Source: Talpa occidentalis (taxonomy: Eukaryota > Chordata > Mammalia > Eulipotyphla > Talpidae). From it: 64,000 nucleotides of DNA. The position numbers and the translations under genes are program-made. The stretch is taken from NCBI RefSeq assembly GCF_014898055.3, contig NW_026555331.1, forward strand, positions 99,470,684 through 99,534,683, given 5' to 3'. A model generated the notes under the pieces. The model saw only the letters and a list, made by a program, of their open reading frames with translations. It did no database searches and was not told the origin of the DNA. Of this stretch, positions 51,093 through 60,480 are shown one piece after another (position 1 is the stretch's first letter; every line of letters starts with the position of its first letter).

Positions 51093-51440
51093 TGAAAGGT
51101 CCATGCAGGGGGCCGGAATGCAGGAGCCAACCAGGAAGCCCACTTGGGGGGCAGGAATGCGGATACCTGCCTGGAGGACAATGAGCCTCCCCCCACCCCC
51201 TACGAGTCTCTTCTCAGACAAAAAACCTCTACCTGCCCCACAAACTTTTCCCGCCATACGAGCCCAACTACCCACCTGACCTCGCCTCACCCTATAAAAC
51301 CCTGCTTCCCCCTAACAACGTGCGCAGCTTCACTGACCCCCACCTTGGGTGCGTGAGGTCCGCCGGGGGCGCAATAAACTTTCCCTCCCTTTGAGAAATG
51401 TAGCCTGGCTCTCCTTTTCTTTACCGGGCCGAACCTTTCA
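51093..51440 (+). mobile_element. Intact solo LTR, gammaretrovirus-like (ERV1 type)
   Basis: 348 bases bounded by the inverted termini TGAAAGGT ... ACCTTTCA. Both flanks carry the 5-base duplication gaaat (51,088-51,092 and 51,441-51,445). Inside are TATAAAA (51,293-51,299) and AATAAA (51,373-51,378) in the order expected for U3-R-U5. CpG sites are retained (ccgccatacg, gtccgccgggggcgc), suggesting a recent insertion. No gag, pol or env sequence adjoins it, so it is the recombination remnant of a former provirus. The exact family is not identified. Confidence 0.88.
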
Positions 51441-51445
51441 GAAAT

Positions 51446-52189
51446 GATAAGCAAAGATTTAATATTGTCATATACATTCAATTCCTAGTTGATAAGACAA
51501 TTAATATTACAGGAAATTAAGAAGACAGATATGAATAGGCAATGGAAATGTATGTGGTCCCTAAACAAATGCAAAGATGTTCAGTCTAACAGCCAGGTAA
51601 ATAGTCTTCCCTCAAAGGATTTGCAATAATTTGCAATGCTGGGAATGATTAGTACTGGTGAAATTATAAAGAAATGAGTACTCTCATACTTAGCAGGTGA
51701 GTATGCAAAATAAAGTAACTTTGTACAATAACCTTAATGTAAACTTTAAAGTTTTAGATCTGTGTACACTTTCTGACAGTAATTCTACTGTTGGAAATCT
51801 TTCTACTAAAATAAAAATACCAACATAAAAGAATATCTTCGCAAGTACCAATACAACTAAATTCAATTGCAAATTATTTTCAGGAGAGTAAAAACACAAA
51901 CAGGTTGACTGGCTATCAATAGGGATATTTTTATTTTAAAAAAATACATTCATACTATGGAATAGTAAGTCTCTATGTACAAGTGTATGAGCATTGAAAA
52001 ATCACACACACACACACACACACACACATTTTGTGTAAATCAAAAGTGAGAAGAAATTTGTCAGTTAACACCAGTGAACTTAATGTTTGGAATCAAGGTG
52101 GATGGAAAATAAAGATTTCTACTTATAAACCTCTGTGTTTCACTTGTTTCAACTAGTACAGCTTAGTGATATTAATAGTAACGCAAAAG
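51446..52189. other. Intergenic, possibly L1-derived in part
   Basis: Phrases such as ttactatggaatagtaag-like order near 51,950 suggest an old L1 3'UTR, but decay prevents a firm call. Contains the CA repeat. Confidence 0.35.
52002..52028 (+). repeat. (CA)n microsatellite
   Basis: About 13 uninterrupted CA units. Confidence 0.95.
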
Positions 52190-52725
52190 ATAGCAGGTAA
52201 CATTTAATGAGCATTAACCACATTGTAACAGAGATTATGCAAGGAATTTTTTTTAAAGATTTATTTATTTATGCATACAAGAGCTGGGGTATAGGCCAGA
52301 GATGTGGGGGGTGAGAGGATTCACCAGAGACAGAGTGGGGAACAGAACAGGCAGACTGACTGAAATACACTGCTGAAATACACTGCTGAAGGGAGCAGCA
52401 GGGGAGACAGGAGAGTTCTGCTGCCCCATGTGGGTTGCTCTCTGGCCGGCGGGGGATGGAACTCTGTGCTGCAGAGGCTGTGGACTGCTTCATGGTGCAG
52501 TGCTTAACCCCTTGTGCCACCAGGGAGGCCCCCCAATCCGAGGAGTTTTTAATCTCATTAGATTCTTGAAACAAATTCATGAAGTGGCAATATTATCATC
52601 ATCAACATTTTATAGATGAAAATGAGACTCAGAGGATTTAAAGTGACTTGCCCAAAGCTATACATTTAGTAATAGGCAGGCCAGAATTTAAATCAACTAG
52701 TTTGATTTCAGTGCTTTGGAAAGTT
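52190..52725 (-). mobile_element. MIR element split by a SINE
   Basis: Left part (gcaggtaacatttaatgagc, attatgcaaggaa) and right part (cattttatagatgaaaatga, gactcagaggatttaaagtg, acttgcccaaagctatacat) form one reverse MIR. SINE copy 22 separates them. Confidence 0.7.
52251..52533 (-). mobile_element. tRNA-derived T+ SINE, copy 22
   Basis: Reverse copy inserted in a MIR element. It contains a 16-base tandem duplication (tgaaatacactgctga) near 52,358-52,389. Flanks share aggaatttt/aggagtttt. Confidence 0.9.
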
Positions 52726-54347
52726 AAAATTGCAAATACAACCAACATTTATATTTTCATGGTGTTTAATCATCAATTTTATATAATCTTAAGAAAATTA
52801 ATTTATATCTAATTGCCATATTGACTAAATCTCTTGCGGCAACAAAGAGCCTCATTATATTCCTTTGCACATATAAATTGATATAAAACATTGAATAAAT
52901 GTTTATGTGATGTTCGATGTTCTATTAACTACCAATGACTACTAATTGTGTTCTAGTAATTAACAATAATTGTAACTGCGTTAAAGTCATAAGCTTTGCT
53001 CAGTTAAAATTATGAATCAAATGTTCTGAATTTGTACATGAACAATCCATGAAAGGGCCAAGGAATTGTGACGGTACCAACCATTGCTGGAGAAATGCAG
53101 ACAGTCTGAGGCTCTGTCTTTATTCTCTATTTGAGAAGGTCATTTATAAATATTATTTATTTATATTTATATTTCATTTATTTATAACTATTAAGAGGTC
53201 ATCTCTTACTATTTCCATGTGAGTGTTCTATATTCAGTTCCCAATTACATTACTTAAGTTTCTAAAACTTTCTCTATGTCCTGAAAAAATTACTGTTGTC
53301 ACTGAAGGAACTTATTTTTTAATGTAATTTTGTAAACTACTAGGGTTTTATTACAATACAGGCTATACATGGTGTCCAGATGTAATAATGAAGCTAGTTG
53401 GGCCTTTCTGGTGGCGAAAGGGGTTAAGACGCAACTTATGAAGCTATCCGCAGCCACTGCAGCACCCAAGTTCTATCCCTGGCCCACCAGGGAGAAACCC
53501 ACATGGTTAAGCAGACCTCTCCCGTCTCGCCTGCCACTCCCCTCAGCAGTGTATTTCAGTCAGTCTGCCTGATCTGCTCCCCACTCTGTCTCTGGTGAAT
53601 CCCCACACCTCTGGCCTGTACCCCAGTTCTTATATGCATAAATAAATAAATCTTTAGGGAAAAAAATGAAGCTTGTTGTTCTATCAAAATATGCTCACTG
53701 AGCTTGTATATGATTCCTGATTACACTCTCAGTTAATTCACTGTGGAGCCGAGGTGGATGTTGCATTTTGACCTTTCTCTGGCTTGTAGCCTCGCAATAC
53801 CTTTTTACCTTGTGCTTCCCAAAGACAAAAGGGAAGCAGTTTAACACATTTCAGCAAGTTGCTCCCTGATGATGCTCAAAAACAGTTTCTTTTAGTCATT
53901 TAAGTCATCTGACGTGTCCAGGCTTCAGTTTCCTCAGCTGTATTATAAAGTTTCCTTTGGAGCTACTTCTTTTACATTCATCCAAATGCTTATGTACTAA
54001 AGTATTACTAAATGTAACTAAATGCACTATAGGGGGATTAATGCCCTGAACTTTGCTCTCAAAGGACTTCAACTGGGGGGAGGGGAGGAGTCGTGATTTT
54101 AGTATAATTATATGTAGCATTCAAGACTTGTTGACTGAATTAATAGTTAGTTGAGAAATGCTAGGTCCTTCCTAGAAAGTCGTGGTGACCAGCAGAAATT
54201 TTATATCTAAAAAAGAGACCTGTGAAAAGTCCCAGCATCATTTATCCAAATGTAGGCTAAGAATTGATTTAGGTGTACAGAGCAGTGCATGGGAAAGCTA
54301 CCTGAGTATTACATTTGCTCTGCACTACTAAAAAATAGGAACTTTCC
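52726..54347. other. Intergenic, unassigned apart from SINE copy 23
   Basis: AT-rich with TTTAT repeats at 53,140-53,195. Nothing else supported. Confidence 0.5.
53401..53665 (+). mobile_element. tRNA-derived T+ SINE, copy 23
   Basis: Diverged full-length copy (ggcctttctggtggcgaaag). The duplication aatgaagctagttg (53,387-53,400) versus aatgaagcttgttg (53,666-53,679) flanks it. Confidence 0.92.
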
Positions 54348-54612
54348 GGGCCTCCCTGGTGGCACAAGGGGTTAAGTACTGCACCATGAAGCAGTCTGTT
54401 GCCTCTGCAGCTCGAGTTCGATACCCCCAGCTGTCCAGGGAGCAACCCACATGGCGCAGCAGACCTCTCCTGACTCGCCTGCTGCTCCCCTCAGCAGTGT
54501 ACTTCTGTCAGTCTGCCTGTTCTGTTCCCCACTCTGTCTCTGGTGAATCCTCTCACCCCCCACACCTCTGGCCTGTACCCCAGCTCTAGCATGTATAAAT
54601 ATCTTTTAAAAC
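54348..54612 (+). mobile_element. tRNA-derived T+ SINE, copy 24
   Basis: Full-length head with A and B boxes. The tail is shortened to tgtataaatatcttttaaaa, leaving one AATA unit. No clear target duplication. It is the SINE nearest the SP4 promoter. Confidence 0.9.
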
Positions 54613-54809
54613 TATATATATGAAATTTCCACTCCAGAGATGGGAGGAAGGAAAATAGTCCATAGGATACTGGTTTTGAAACAAAGGATTGTAACTAAAA
54701 TCCTTTAAGGGGAAGGGGAGGGGAGGGAGTACTATCTGTAGATAAACTAAAGCTCTTCCTTAAGTTATGATGGGGGTATGCTGGCAGTGTACCAGCCGAG
54801 TGATCATTA

Positions 54810-55131
54810 TGTTACAAGGCAGTGAGGGGCACCCCAGAACCCCCAAACCTATCTGCTCTAAAGAGGTTCTGCCATCCACCGCATCAAGGCAAAACATGTA
54901 AGACCTTTCATGGAAAGGAACTTTAATACAATTAGTGTGCAATACAGAAAAGACAAAGAATATAGTTTCTAAATCAAGCATCCAATGTTCTCCATCGACA
55001 GGATTGGCCCAGAGCAAGGCCCCAAAGCCTGCCACAAGTCTAAAGCACGTTCCAGCAGGGACCCAGAGAAAAGGGTCATAAACAGCCAGACAAGTCTGGG
55101 AGAAAAAGAGCAAAATCAGCCAGAAACAACA
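54810..55131 (-). mobile_element. LTR-like repeat, family C, copy 2, beside SP4 promoter
   Basis: About 322 bases bounded by TGTTACAA and AACAACA. On the reverse strand it reads TG...CA, with a CCAAT box (ggccaatcctg) and ATTAAAG followed by a U5-like stretch. It is a second copy of the element at 36,258. It ends about 20 bases before the CpG island begins. No target duplication could be seen, so the LTR call rests on the paired copies and the signal order. Confidence 0.6.
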
Positions 55132-56430
55132 TAAAATGGAAGCTCCTCCGTGGGAAAACAGGCCTTGGATTTGAAGCGAGGGGCCTGAGCGAGGAGGCGA
55201 GCAAAGAAAAGAAAAGCGAGGGGCTGCCCCAAGTCGCCCGGTTCATTCAAACCCTGAGGACAGCAAACCCCGCCTCCCCACGCCGCCGCCCGCTCAATCG
55301 CCGCGCGCTCCGGGTGTGAGCTCGCCCCGCGGGGAGCGGCTTGGAACCGAGGAGGCGGTGGCAGCGGTGGTTTGGGCAGCCCCGAGCGGCGGATAGGCCC
55401 AGGCAAACAACACCCATTCTCCCTCCCTCCCGCTCAGTTCAACTCCCACTCGGCCCCGGCCACGCCCTGCTGCCGCCGCCCCCTCGGGCAGCTTTCCGCT
55501 CGGCAGCCGGGCCTCGGTCGGGGGCGGGAAGAAAGGCGGTGCTTCGCGAGGGCCGCCGCGGCCGCCAGAAACTACGAGGGCCGCCATCCTTTGCGGCAGC
55601 GTCCCGCCCCCTTTCTCCCACCACTCAGCGCGCGTCACCGAGGGCTCAGCCAATGGGAACCGAGCCAGGGAAAAAGGGCGCCCGGGTCCGGATGCGCCTC
55701 AGGAAAGCCATGCTCCCTGCGCGGGGGCAGCGGGCCGTTCGCCGGGCGCTGCGGGTCGTCGGGCGCTCCGCGCGCCCTCGCCCCTCTCTCTTCCCTGGAG
55801 AGACGGCCCTACTCATGTGTTGCGTGGCCGTTGCGAGGGCTGCTGCAGGGGGTCTTTGAGGGGAGGGCGCCGGGAAATGAGTAGGGGGCGGGATATCCTG
55901 AGACAACAAGTTTGGCTGTATGGAGGGCCTGCCGGCCGCGCGCTGAGCTAGGACGCCGCGAGAAAGCGCGCAGAGGAGCCGAGGAAGGAGAAGAAAAGCA
56001 GCGAAAGGAATAACCCGAGAAAGGGGTGGAGAGGAGGCGGCCCCAGCGCCCCGGCCCCGGCAGGTCGGCGGCCAATCCGCTGGGGGAAGGGGTGGAGAGT
56101 CGGCGGCTCCGGAGGAGAGAGGCCGAGGGGGGTGGGGAGTCGGCCGGGCTCGCGCCGCCCTGGCCCCGCCCCCGGCCCGCGCCGCCGCCCGCGCCGCGCG
56201 CCGCCGCTGTCAATCAAGGGCGAGTCAGCCGGGCTCGGGCGGAGAGAGGAGCTGCTACGCCACAGCCCAGCGGCGGCCATTCGCGGAAAAAGAGGCAGAG
56301 CCTGTGCCAGCTACTGCCTCCTCCGAGCCACCGCGGGCGGGCGGGACCGGCCTCTCCTCCCGCCTCGCCCCCACCCCCACCCACCTCTATCCCAGTGTCT
56401 CCGTCTGAGGGTTTGTCCTGTTAATGCGGG

Positions 56431-56437
56431 ATGAGCG
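56431..56437 (+). CDS. SP4: SP4 coding exon 1 (start codon, 7 coding bases)
   Basis: The SP4 protein starts here: ATG AGC G, followed at once by a splice donor (gtacgt at 56,438). The lone G joins AT at the start of exon 2 to make GAT, giving Met-Ser-Asp-Gln-Lys-Lys, the SP4 N-terminus as I recall it from human. The context has G at -3 and A at +4, a moderate Kozak match. All sequence upstream in this exon is 5'UTR inside a CpG island; the transcription start cannot be read from sequence. A second ATG seven bases earlier (56,424) is out of frame. The exon was chosen because no start codon upstream of exon 2 in its own frame gives this known N-terminus. Confidence 0.9.
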
Positions 56438-56841
56438 GTACGTATTCTCCACCCCCCTCGGTCTCCTCCGCCGCCTCCCGCCCGCCGCCCGCCCGGACCC
56501 CGCTCGGTTCTCCCCTCCCCCGGGGCCGCCGAGATGCTTTAAGGGGAGGAGGAGGAGGCGGGAGGGAATCGAGGGAGGGAAGGAGGGCTGTGTTTTGTCT
56601 TAATGTCTGAGCGAGAACAACCTCCTTCTGGGTGTTGCTCTGGAGCCGATGGGTCGGGTTTCAAACCACGTTTTGTGCGATCCCCCTCCTCCCGCCCTCC
56701 CTCTCCCCCACCCCTGCCGGCGTGCGTGGAGCTCCGGTTATGGAGATGGATGTTCGGGGGAGGGGGCGCGGGAGGGGGCAGACGAATGCTAATAATCCTA
56801 ATAACCTGTTGTCGGGGACGGGCGCGGGGGGCTTGTTGCAG
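56438..56841 (+). other. SP4: SP4 intron 1
   Basis: A 404-base GT-AG intron (gtacgt ... ttgcag), GC-rich and still within the CpG island. It splits Asp3 after its first base. Its 5' half is C-rich (56,451-56,530) and it contains purine runs around 56,541-56,585. No gene or repeat of its own was seen. Confidence 0.85.
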
Positions 56842-56954
56842 ATCAGAAGAAGGAGGAGGAGGAGGAGGCGGCGGCGGCGGCGATGGCTGCAGAAGGAGGG
56901 AAACCCTCTGAGCCCGAGAATAACAATAAAAAACCCAAAACCTCAGGCTCCCAG
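56842..56954 (+). CDS. SP4: SP4 coding exon 2 (Glu/Ala runs)
   Basis: 113 bases between an acceptor (cttgttgcag) and a donor (gtaaaa). They complete Asp3 and encode residues 3-40: Asp-Gln-Lys-Lys, five Glu, five Ala, then Met-Ala-Ala-Glu-Gly-Gly and a polar Asn/Lys/Pro-rich stretch ending Ser-Gly-Ser-Gln. The acidic and alanine runs come from pure GAG and GCG triplets, so their length may vary between individuals or species. The internal Met17 could serve as a secondary start. The exon ends in phase 0, matching the frame of exon 3. It still lies inside the CpG island. Alternative reading frames here give polyglycine and are not real proteins. Confidence 0.92.
56846..56882 (+). repeat. (GAG)5(GCG)5 triplet run inside SP4 exon 2
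   Basis: Adjacent pure triplet runs encoding five Glu and five Ala. Prone to length change by slippage; each change of one unit keeps the frame. Confidence 0.9.
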
Positions 56955-57473
56955 GTAAAAACAAACAGGAAAAAAATCCGTCACGAGACGTGAGGGGAGA
57001 GAGAGGGAGTGTGCCCTTTAAATGCCCCAAAGTGACGGCCAGAATAAAAACGTTTATCCACTCGAAAGCATCTTTCTGAGAGTGAGGAACTTAAATTGTA
57101 AATGCAAAAAGATCTCACGTGTGTGAGGGATACCGTTGCTTAAAATTACATCAGGCGCTCAGACGATTAAAAAAAATAATAACAACAACGGTGTGTATTT
57201 TCCCAAGGACATTTTGGGTTCAGGAAAATAACACTTTTAAGAAAGTTGGTTAGAAATTTCCTTTTATTTAAACTTTGTGTTACAGGGTCTGCTTCCTTAC
57301 TCTTATGTCTTACTACTTTTGTTCATATTTCCTTTTGATTTCTGCACATCCTGAGTAAGTTCTGAAATGTAGAGCTGTCAAAATAAATAAATAACCCCCT
57401 CTCAACTACTGGCCTCCACTAAATCCGCCCACTTTTTTTTCCCTCCTCTCCTTTACCCACCCATTTTGGGTAG
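56955..57473 (+). other. SP4: SP4 intron 2
   Basis: A 519-base phase-0 GT-AG intron (gtaaaa ... gggtag). CpG density falls sharply across it, so the island ends near its 5' boundary. A strong pyrimidine tract (57,431-57,460) precedes the acceptor. Confidence 0.87.
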
Positions 57474-59028
57474 GACTCTCAGCCCTCTCCTCTGGCTTTA
57501 CTGGCAGCTACTTGCAGCAAAATAGGGACTCCTGGTGAAAATCAAGCAACTGGACAACAACAAATTATTATAGATCCAAGCCAAGGATTGGTGCAACTTC
57601 AAAATCAACCACAACAGCTAGAACTGGTAACAACACAACTTGCTGGAAACGCTTGGCAACTTGTTGCCTCCACTCCTCCTGCTTCAAAAGAAAGTAACGT
57701 TTCTCAGCCAGCTTCTAGTTCGTCTAGTTCTTCCAACAGTAATAACGGGAGTGCATCTCCTACAAAAACTAAATCAGGTAATTCTTCCACCCCTGGTCAA
57801 TTTCAAGTCATACAAGTACAAAATCCAAGTGGTAGTGTACAGTACCAAGTGATTCCACAGCTTCAGACAGTGGAAGGCCAGCAAATTCAAATCAATCCAA
57901 CTAGTAGTTCATCTCTACAGGATTTGCAGGGTCAAATTCAACTCATTTCTGCAGGTAATAATCAAGCTATACTCACTGCTGCTAACAGGACAGCTTCTGG
58001 TAATATTCTTGCTCAAAACCTGGCAAATCAGACAGTTCCAGTCCAAATTAGACCTGGTGTTTCAATACCACTGCAATTACAGACCCTTCCTGGTACTCAG
58101 GCTCAAGTTGTAACAACTCTACCTATTAACATTGGAGGAGTGACTTTAGCTTTGCCAGTGATAAACAACGTGGCTGCTGGAGGAGGGACTGGACAGGCTG
58201 GCCAGCCTACAACAACTACTGATAGTGGGACTTCCAATGGGAGTCAGTTAGTTTCTACACCCACCACCACCACTGCTTCTGCCAGTACTATGCCGGAATC
58301 TCCCTCATCCTCCACTACGTGCACAACCACTGCTTCAACATCTCTGACGAGCAGTGACACGTTAGTGAGCTCAGCAGACACGGGCCAGTATGCAAGCACT
58401 TCAACCAGTAGTTCTGAAAGAACTATTGAAGAATCGCAAACACCTGCTGCTACTGAGTCTGAAGCCCAGAGTTCTAGTCAGCTTCAGCCCAATGGAATAC
58501 AGAATGCACAGGAGCAATCAAATTCTCTTCAGCAGGTGCAAATTGTAGGCCAGCCTATCTTGCAACAGATCCAGATCCAACAGCCTCAGCAACAGATTAT
58601 TCAGGCAATTCCACCACAGTCATTTCAACTCCAGTCAGGGCAGACAATTCAGGCCATCCAGCAGCAGCCTTTGCAGAATGTTCAACTTCAAGCAGTAAAT
58701 CCGACTCAGGTGCTTATTAGGGCTCCAACTTTAACACCTTCAGGGCAAATCAGTTGGCAGACTGTACAGGTTCAGAATATTCAGAGTCTTTCAAATTTGC
58801 AAGTTCAGAATGCTGGGTTATCCCAACAGTTAACCATCACCCCAGTGTCTTCAAGTGGTGGCACAACTCTTGCTCAGATTGCTCCTGTGGCTGTTGCTGG
58901 TGCCCCAATAACTTTGAATACTGCCCAGCTTGCATCAGTGCCTAACCTTCAGACAGTGAGTGTTGCCAACCTGGGTGCTGCAGGTGTTCAAGTGCAAGGA
59001 GTTCCAGTTACAATCACTAGTGTTGCAG
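57474..59028 (+). CDS. SP4: SP4 coding exon 3 (Sp box and transactivation domains)
   Basis: The acceptor is ttttgggtag after a pyrimidine-rich tract; the donor is gtaagt at 59,029. The exon holds 518 codons (residues 41-558) plus one base and ends in phase 1. It opens with Asp-Ser-Gln-Pro and the Sp box (residues 45-58, SPLALLAATCSKIG), the hallmark of Sp1-Sp4. Next come a Gln-rich activation region (about residues 80-250), a Ser/Thr-rich region (about 250-345), and a second Gln-rich region with hydrophobic residues between glutamines (about 350-545). In Sp-family proteins these regions recruit the general transcription machinery; SP4 is a nuclear GC-box binding factor best known in neurons. 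The frame is open upstream of TTG at 57,588, which is an internal leucine (residue 79) and not a start. The C2H2 zinc fingers lie in later exons beyond the window, so the gene is partial by window edge and not broken. Confidence 0.96.
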
Positions 59029-60224
59029 GTAAGTTCCTACAATCTTTCCTCTAAGAGCCTTTGAAATAGTTTTGAATAATGATTGATTACTGTTTTGCTT
59101 TGCTGATTCTTACTAGGTTTAACCTAGACCTCAAAAGCAAGCATCATCATTAGGAGTTTATACGGGAATAGTATGCTAAGTACCGTAACTCTGGAATGGT
59201 CAGGGTGAACCCTTCATGTTTGCGCGTTTCAGTATTGAGTTTTATGGTTTAAATTTGTTAAGACAGTTTTATATATAAAATTGTTCTTTCATGAGCAAAA
59301 TTCCTGATTAGAATCATAATTGTCTTGTAATTTAGAGGCCATGTTTGAATACTCTTGAACTCAAAACTATAAAACGATGTTTGTATTTTTAAGGGACAGT
59401 AGGTTTAAAGCTTACTAAGTGTAGAATTGCAAGTTAATTGAAGGTTTTTTCCTTCTGTGTAATAAGGCTAACTTTTTCTTAAATTCAGAGTTACTTCTCA
59501 TTACTTCAGCTTCTTGTTGCCTATGCTTTTATGTTTTATTGCATTGGGTTGTTTTAAGCTAGATATTGATAAAGTGAAAACTTAACATTTTAAGTTGCGA
59601 ATAATCACTTGATTAATTTTCACATCTTAAGTTGCTGTAACACAAGGATTGCTCAGGATTTTGACTTGACAGGATTTTGACTTAATAGTGCTTTATAAAA
59701 TTAAGTAAATCTGGTGTTTTTTTAATGTCAAGATGGTGAAAGCAATTAAAAATGAAGTTAGTAAAATGTCACTCATTTCACTTAATTGCATCAAGGTCAT
59801 TTTAAAACCAATTAAAAGTTGTTGTTATAATATGCAGATAAATGGATGGTTCTGTGGCTCTGAAGTATTTGAAAAACTAGTCCTATAAAGTATTTTAACC
59901 TTTCTGCACCTGTCTTAATACCGTTTTTCTTCTAGTACTTTGATTGTTTTTCATTGGTTCTGATTGATGAAAATCTAGTGCTGGTTTTAGTGTCTTTGAT
60001 ACTTTCAGACCTCTTTGGATAAATATTTCTATTTTGACAGTCTGCAATGAATAAGCGTGTCATTAAAAATGACCTTTCTTGAAAAAGCGTTTAGAAAAAT
60101 TATGGTAGTGTTCTTGTTTTACATTTAATACCTAAAATAGATGTATAGACTTAAAATTGGAAATGCCAAGTAGAGTCTTCTGATTCAGAACAGAGATTAC
60201 ATTTTTTACTCAGGTAAGCATTAC

Positions 60225-60480
60225 CTCCAAACCAGTGCTGTCCAATAGAATCTCCTGTGATGATGGAAATACCCTGCATCCATTTTATCCAGTATGTTAA
60301 CCACTAGCCACTTGGGACGGTTGAACACTTAAAATGTGGCTAGTGCAACTGAGGCACGAATTTTTAATTTGATTTGATTTTAATTTATTATTTTTATCCC
60401 TTCCCTGATTTTGATTTAATTTAAATAGCCGCATGGGACCAGTGGGTCCTGGGTCGACAACACAGTAACCTAGTCAGAGA
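60225..60480 (+). mobile_element. hAT-Charlie non-autonomous element (MER3-like)
   Basis: Begins cagtgctgtccaatagaatc and continues with tgtgatgatggaaata, taaccactagccac, aaaatgtggctagtgcaact, ttaaatagccgcatgggac. Terminal inverted-repeat end is decayed on the right. Lies in SP4 intron 3 in the sense direction. MER number from memory. Confidence 0.75.

Larger units (their letters stand above)
56424..56911 (+). promoter_or_regulatory. Overlapping out-of-frame upstream ORF in SP4 mRNA
   Basis: An ATG at 56,424 precedes the SP4 ATG by seven bases. Read through the spliced exon 1-exon 2 junction it gives 27 codons, including ten glycines from the GGA/GGC phase of the triplet run, and stops at TGA 56,909-56,911 inside exon 2. 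Its context is weak (T at -3, C at +4), so most ribosomes should scan past it. The reading is direct; a role in damping SP4 translation is inference. Confidence 0.55.
55150..56960 (+). promoter_or_regulatory. SP4: SP4 CpG-island promoter and 5'UTR
   Basis: CpG frequency jumps at about 55,150 and falls after exon 2. The block is TATA-less near the expected start. Visible candidate sites: GC boxes at 55,520-55,529, 55,603-55,612, 55,884-55,892 and 56,164-56,173; CCAAT boxes at 55,650-55,654 and 56,072-56,076; YY1-like GCCGCCAT at 55,580-55,587 and GGCGGCCATT around 56,272-56,281, the latter followed by an E2F-like TTCGCGGAAAA. GC boxes are binding sites for Sp proteins, so autoregulation is possible (inference). 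Long open frames in both strands here are a by-product of low AT content and are not genes. Confidence 0.85.

Noticed and set aside
55341..55884. Two overlapping ~170-residue open frames on the + strand in the CpG island, with others on the reverse strand
   Set aside because: They overlap each other and antisense frames, are Arg/Pro/Ala-rich as expected from GC-rich noncoding DNA, and match no family. Stops are rare simply because AT is rare.
56539..57030. 163-residue proline-rich reverse frame across SP4 exon 2
   Set aside because: Antisense of the GAG/GCG runs and flanking CpG-island DNA; no splice or start context.
57588..57590. Apparent start of the long exon 3 frame
   Set aside because: The codon is TTG (Leu79). 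The frame is open upstream to the splice acceptor at 57,473, and the preceding residues match SP4.
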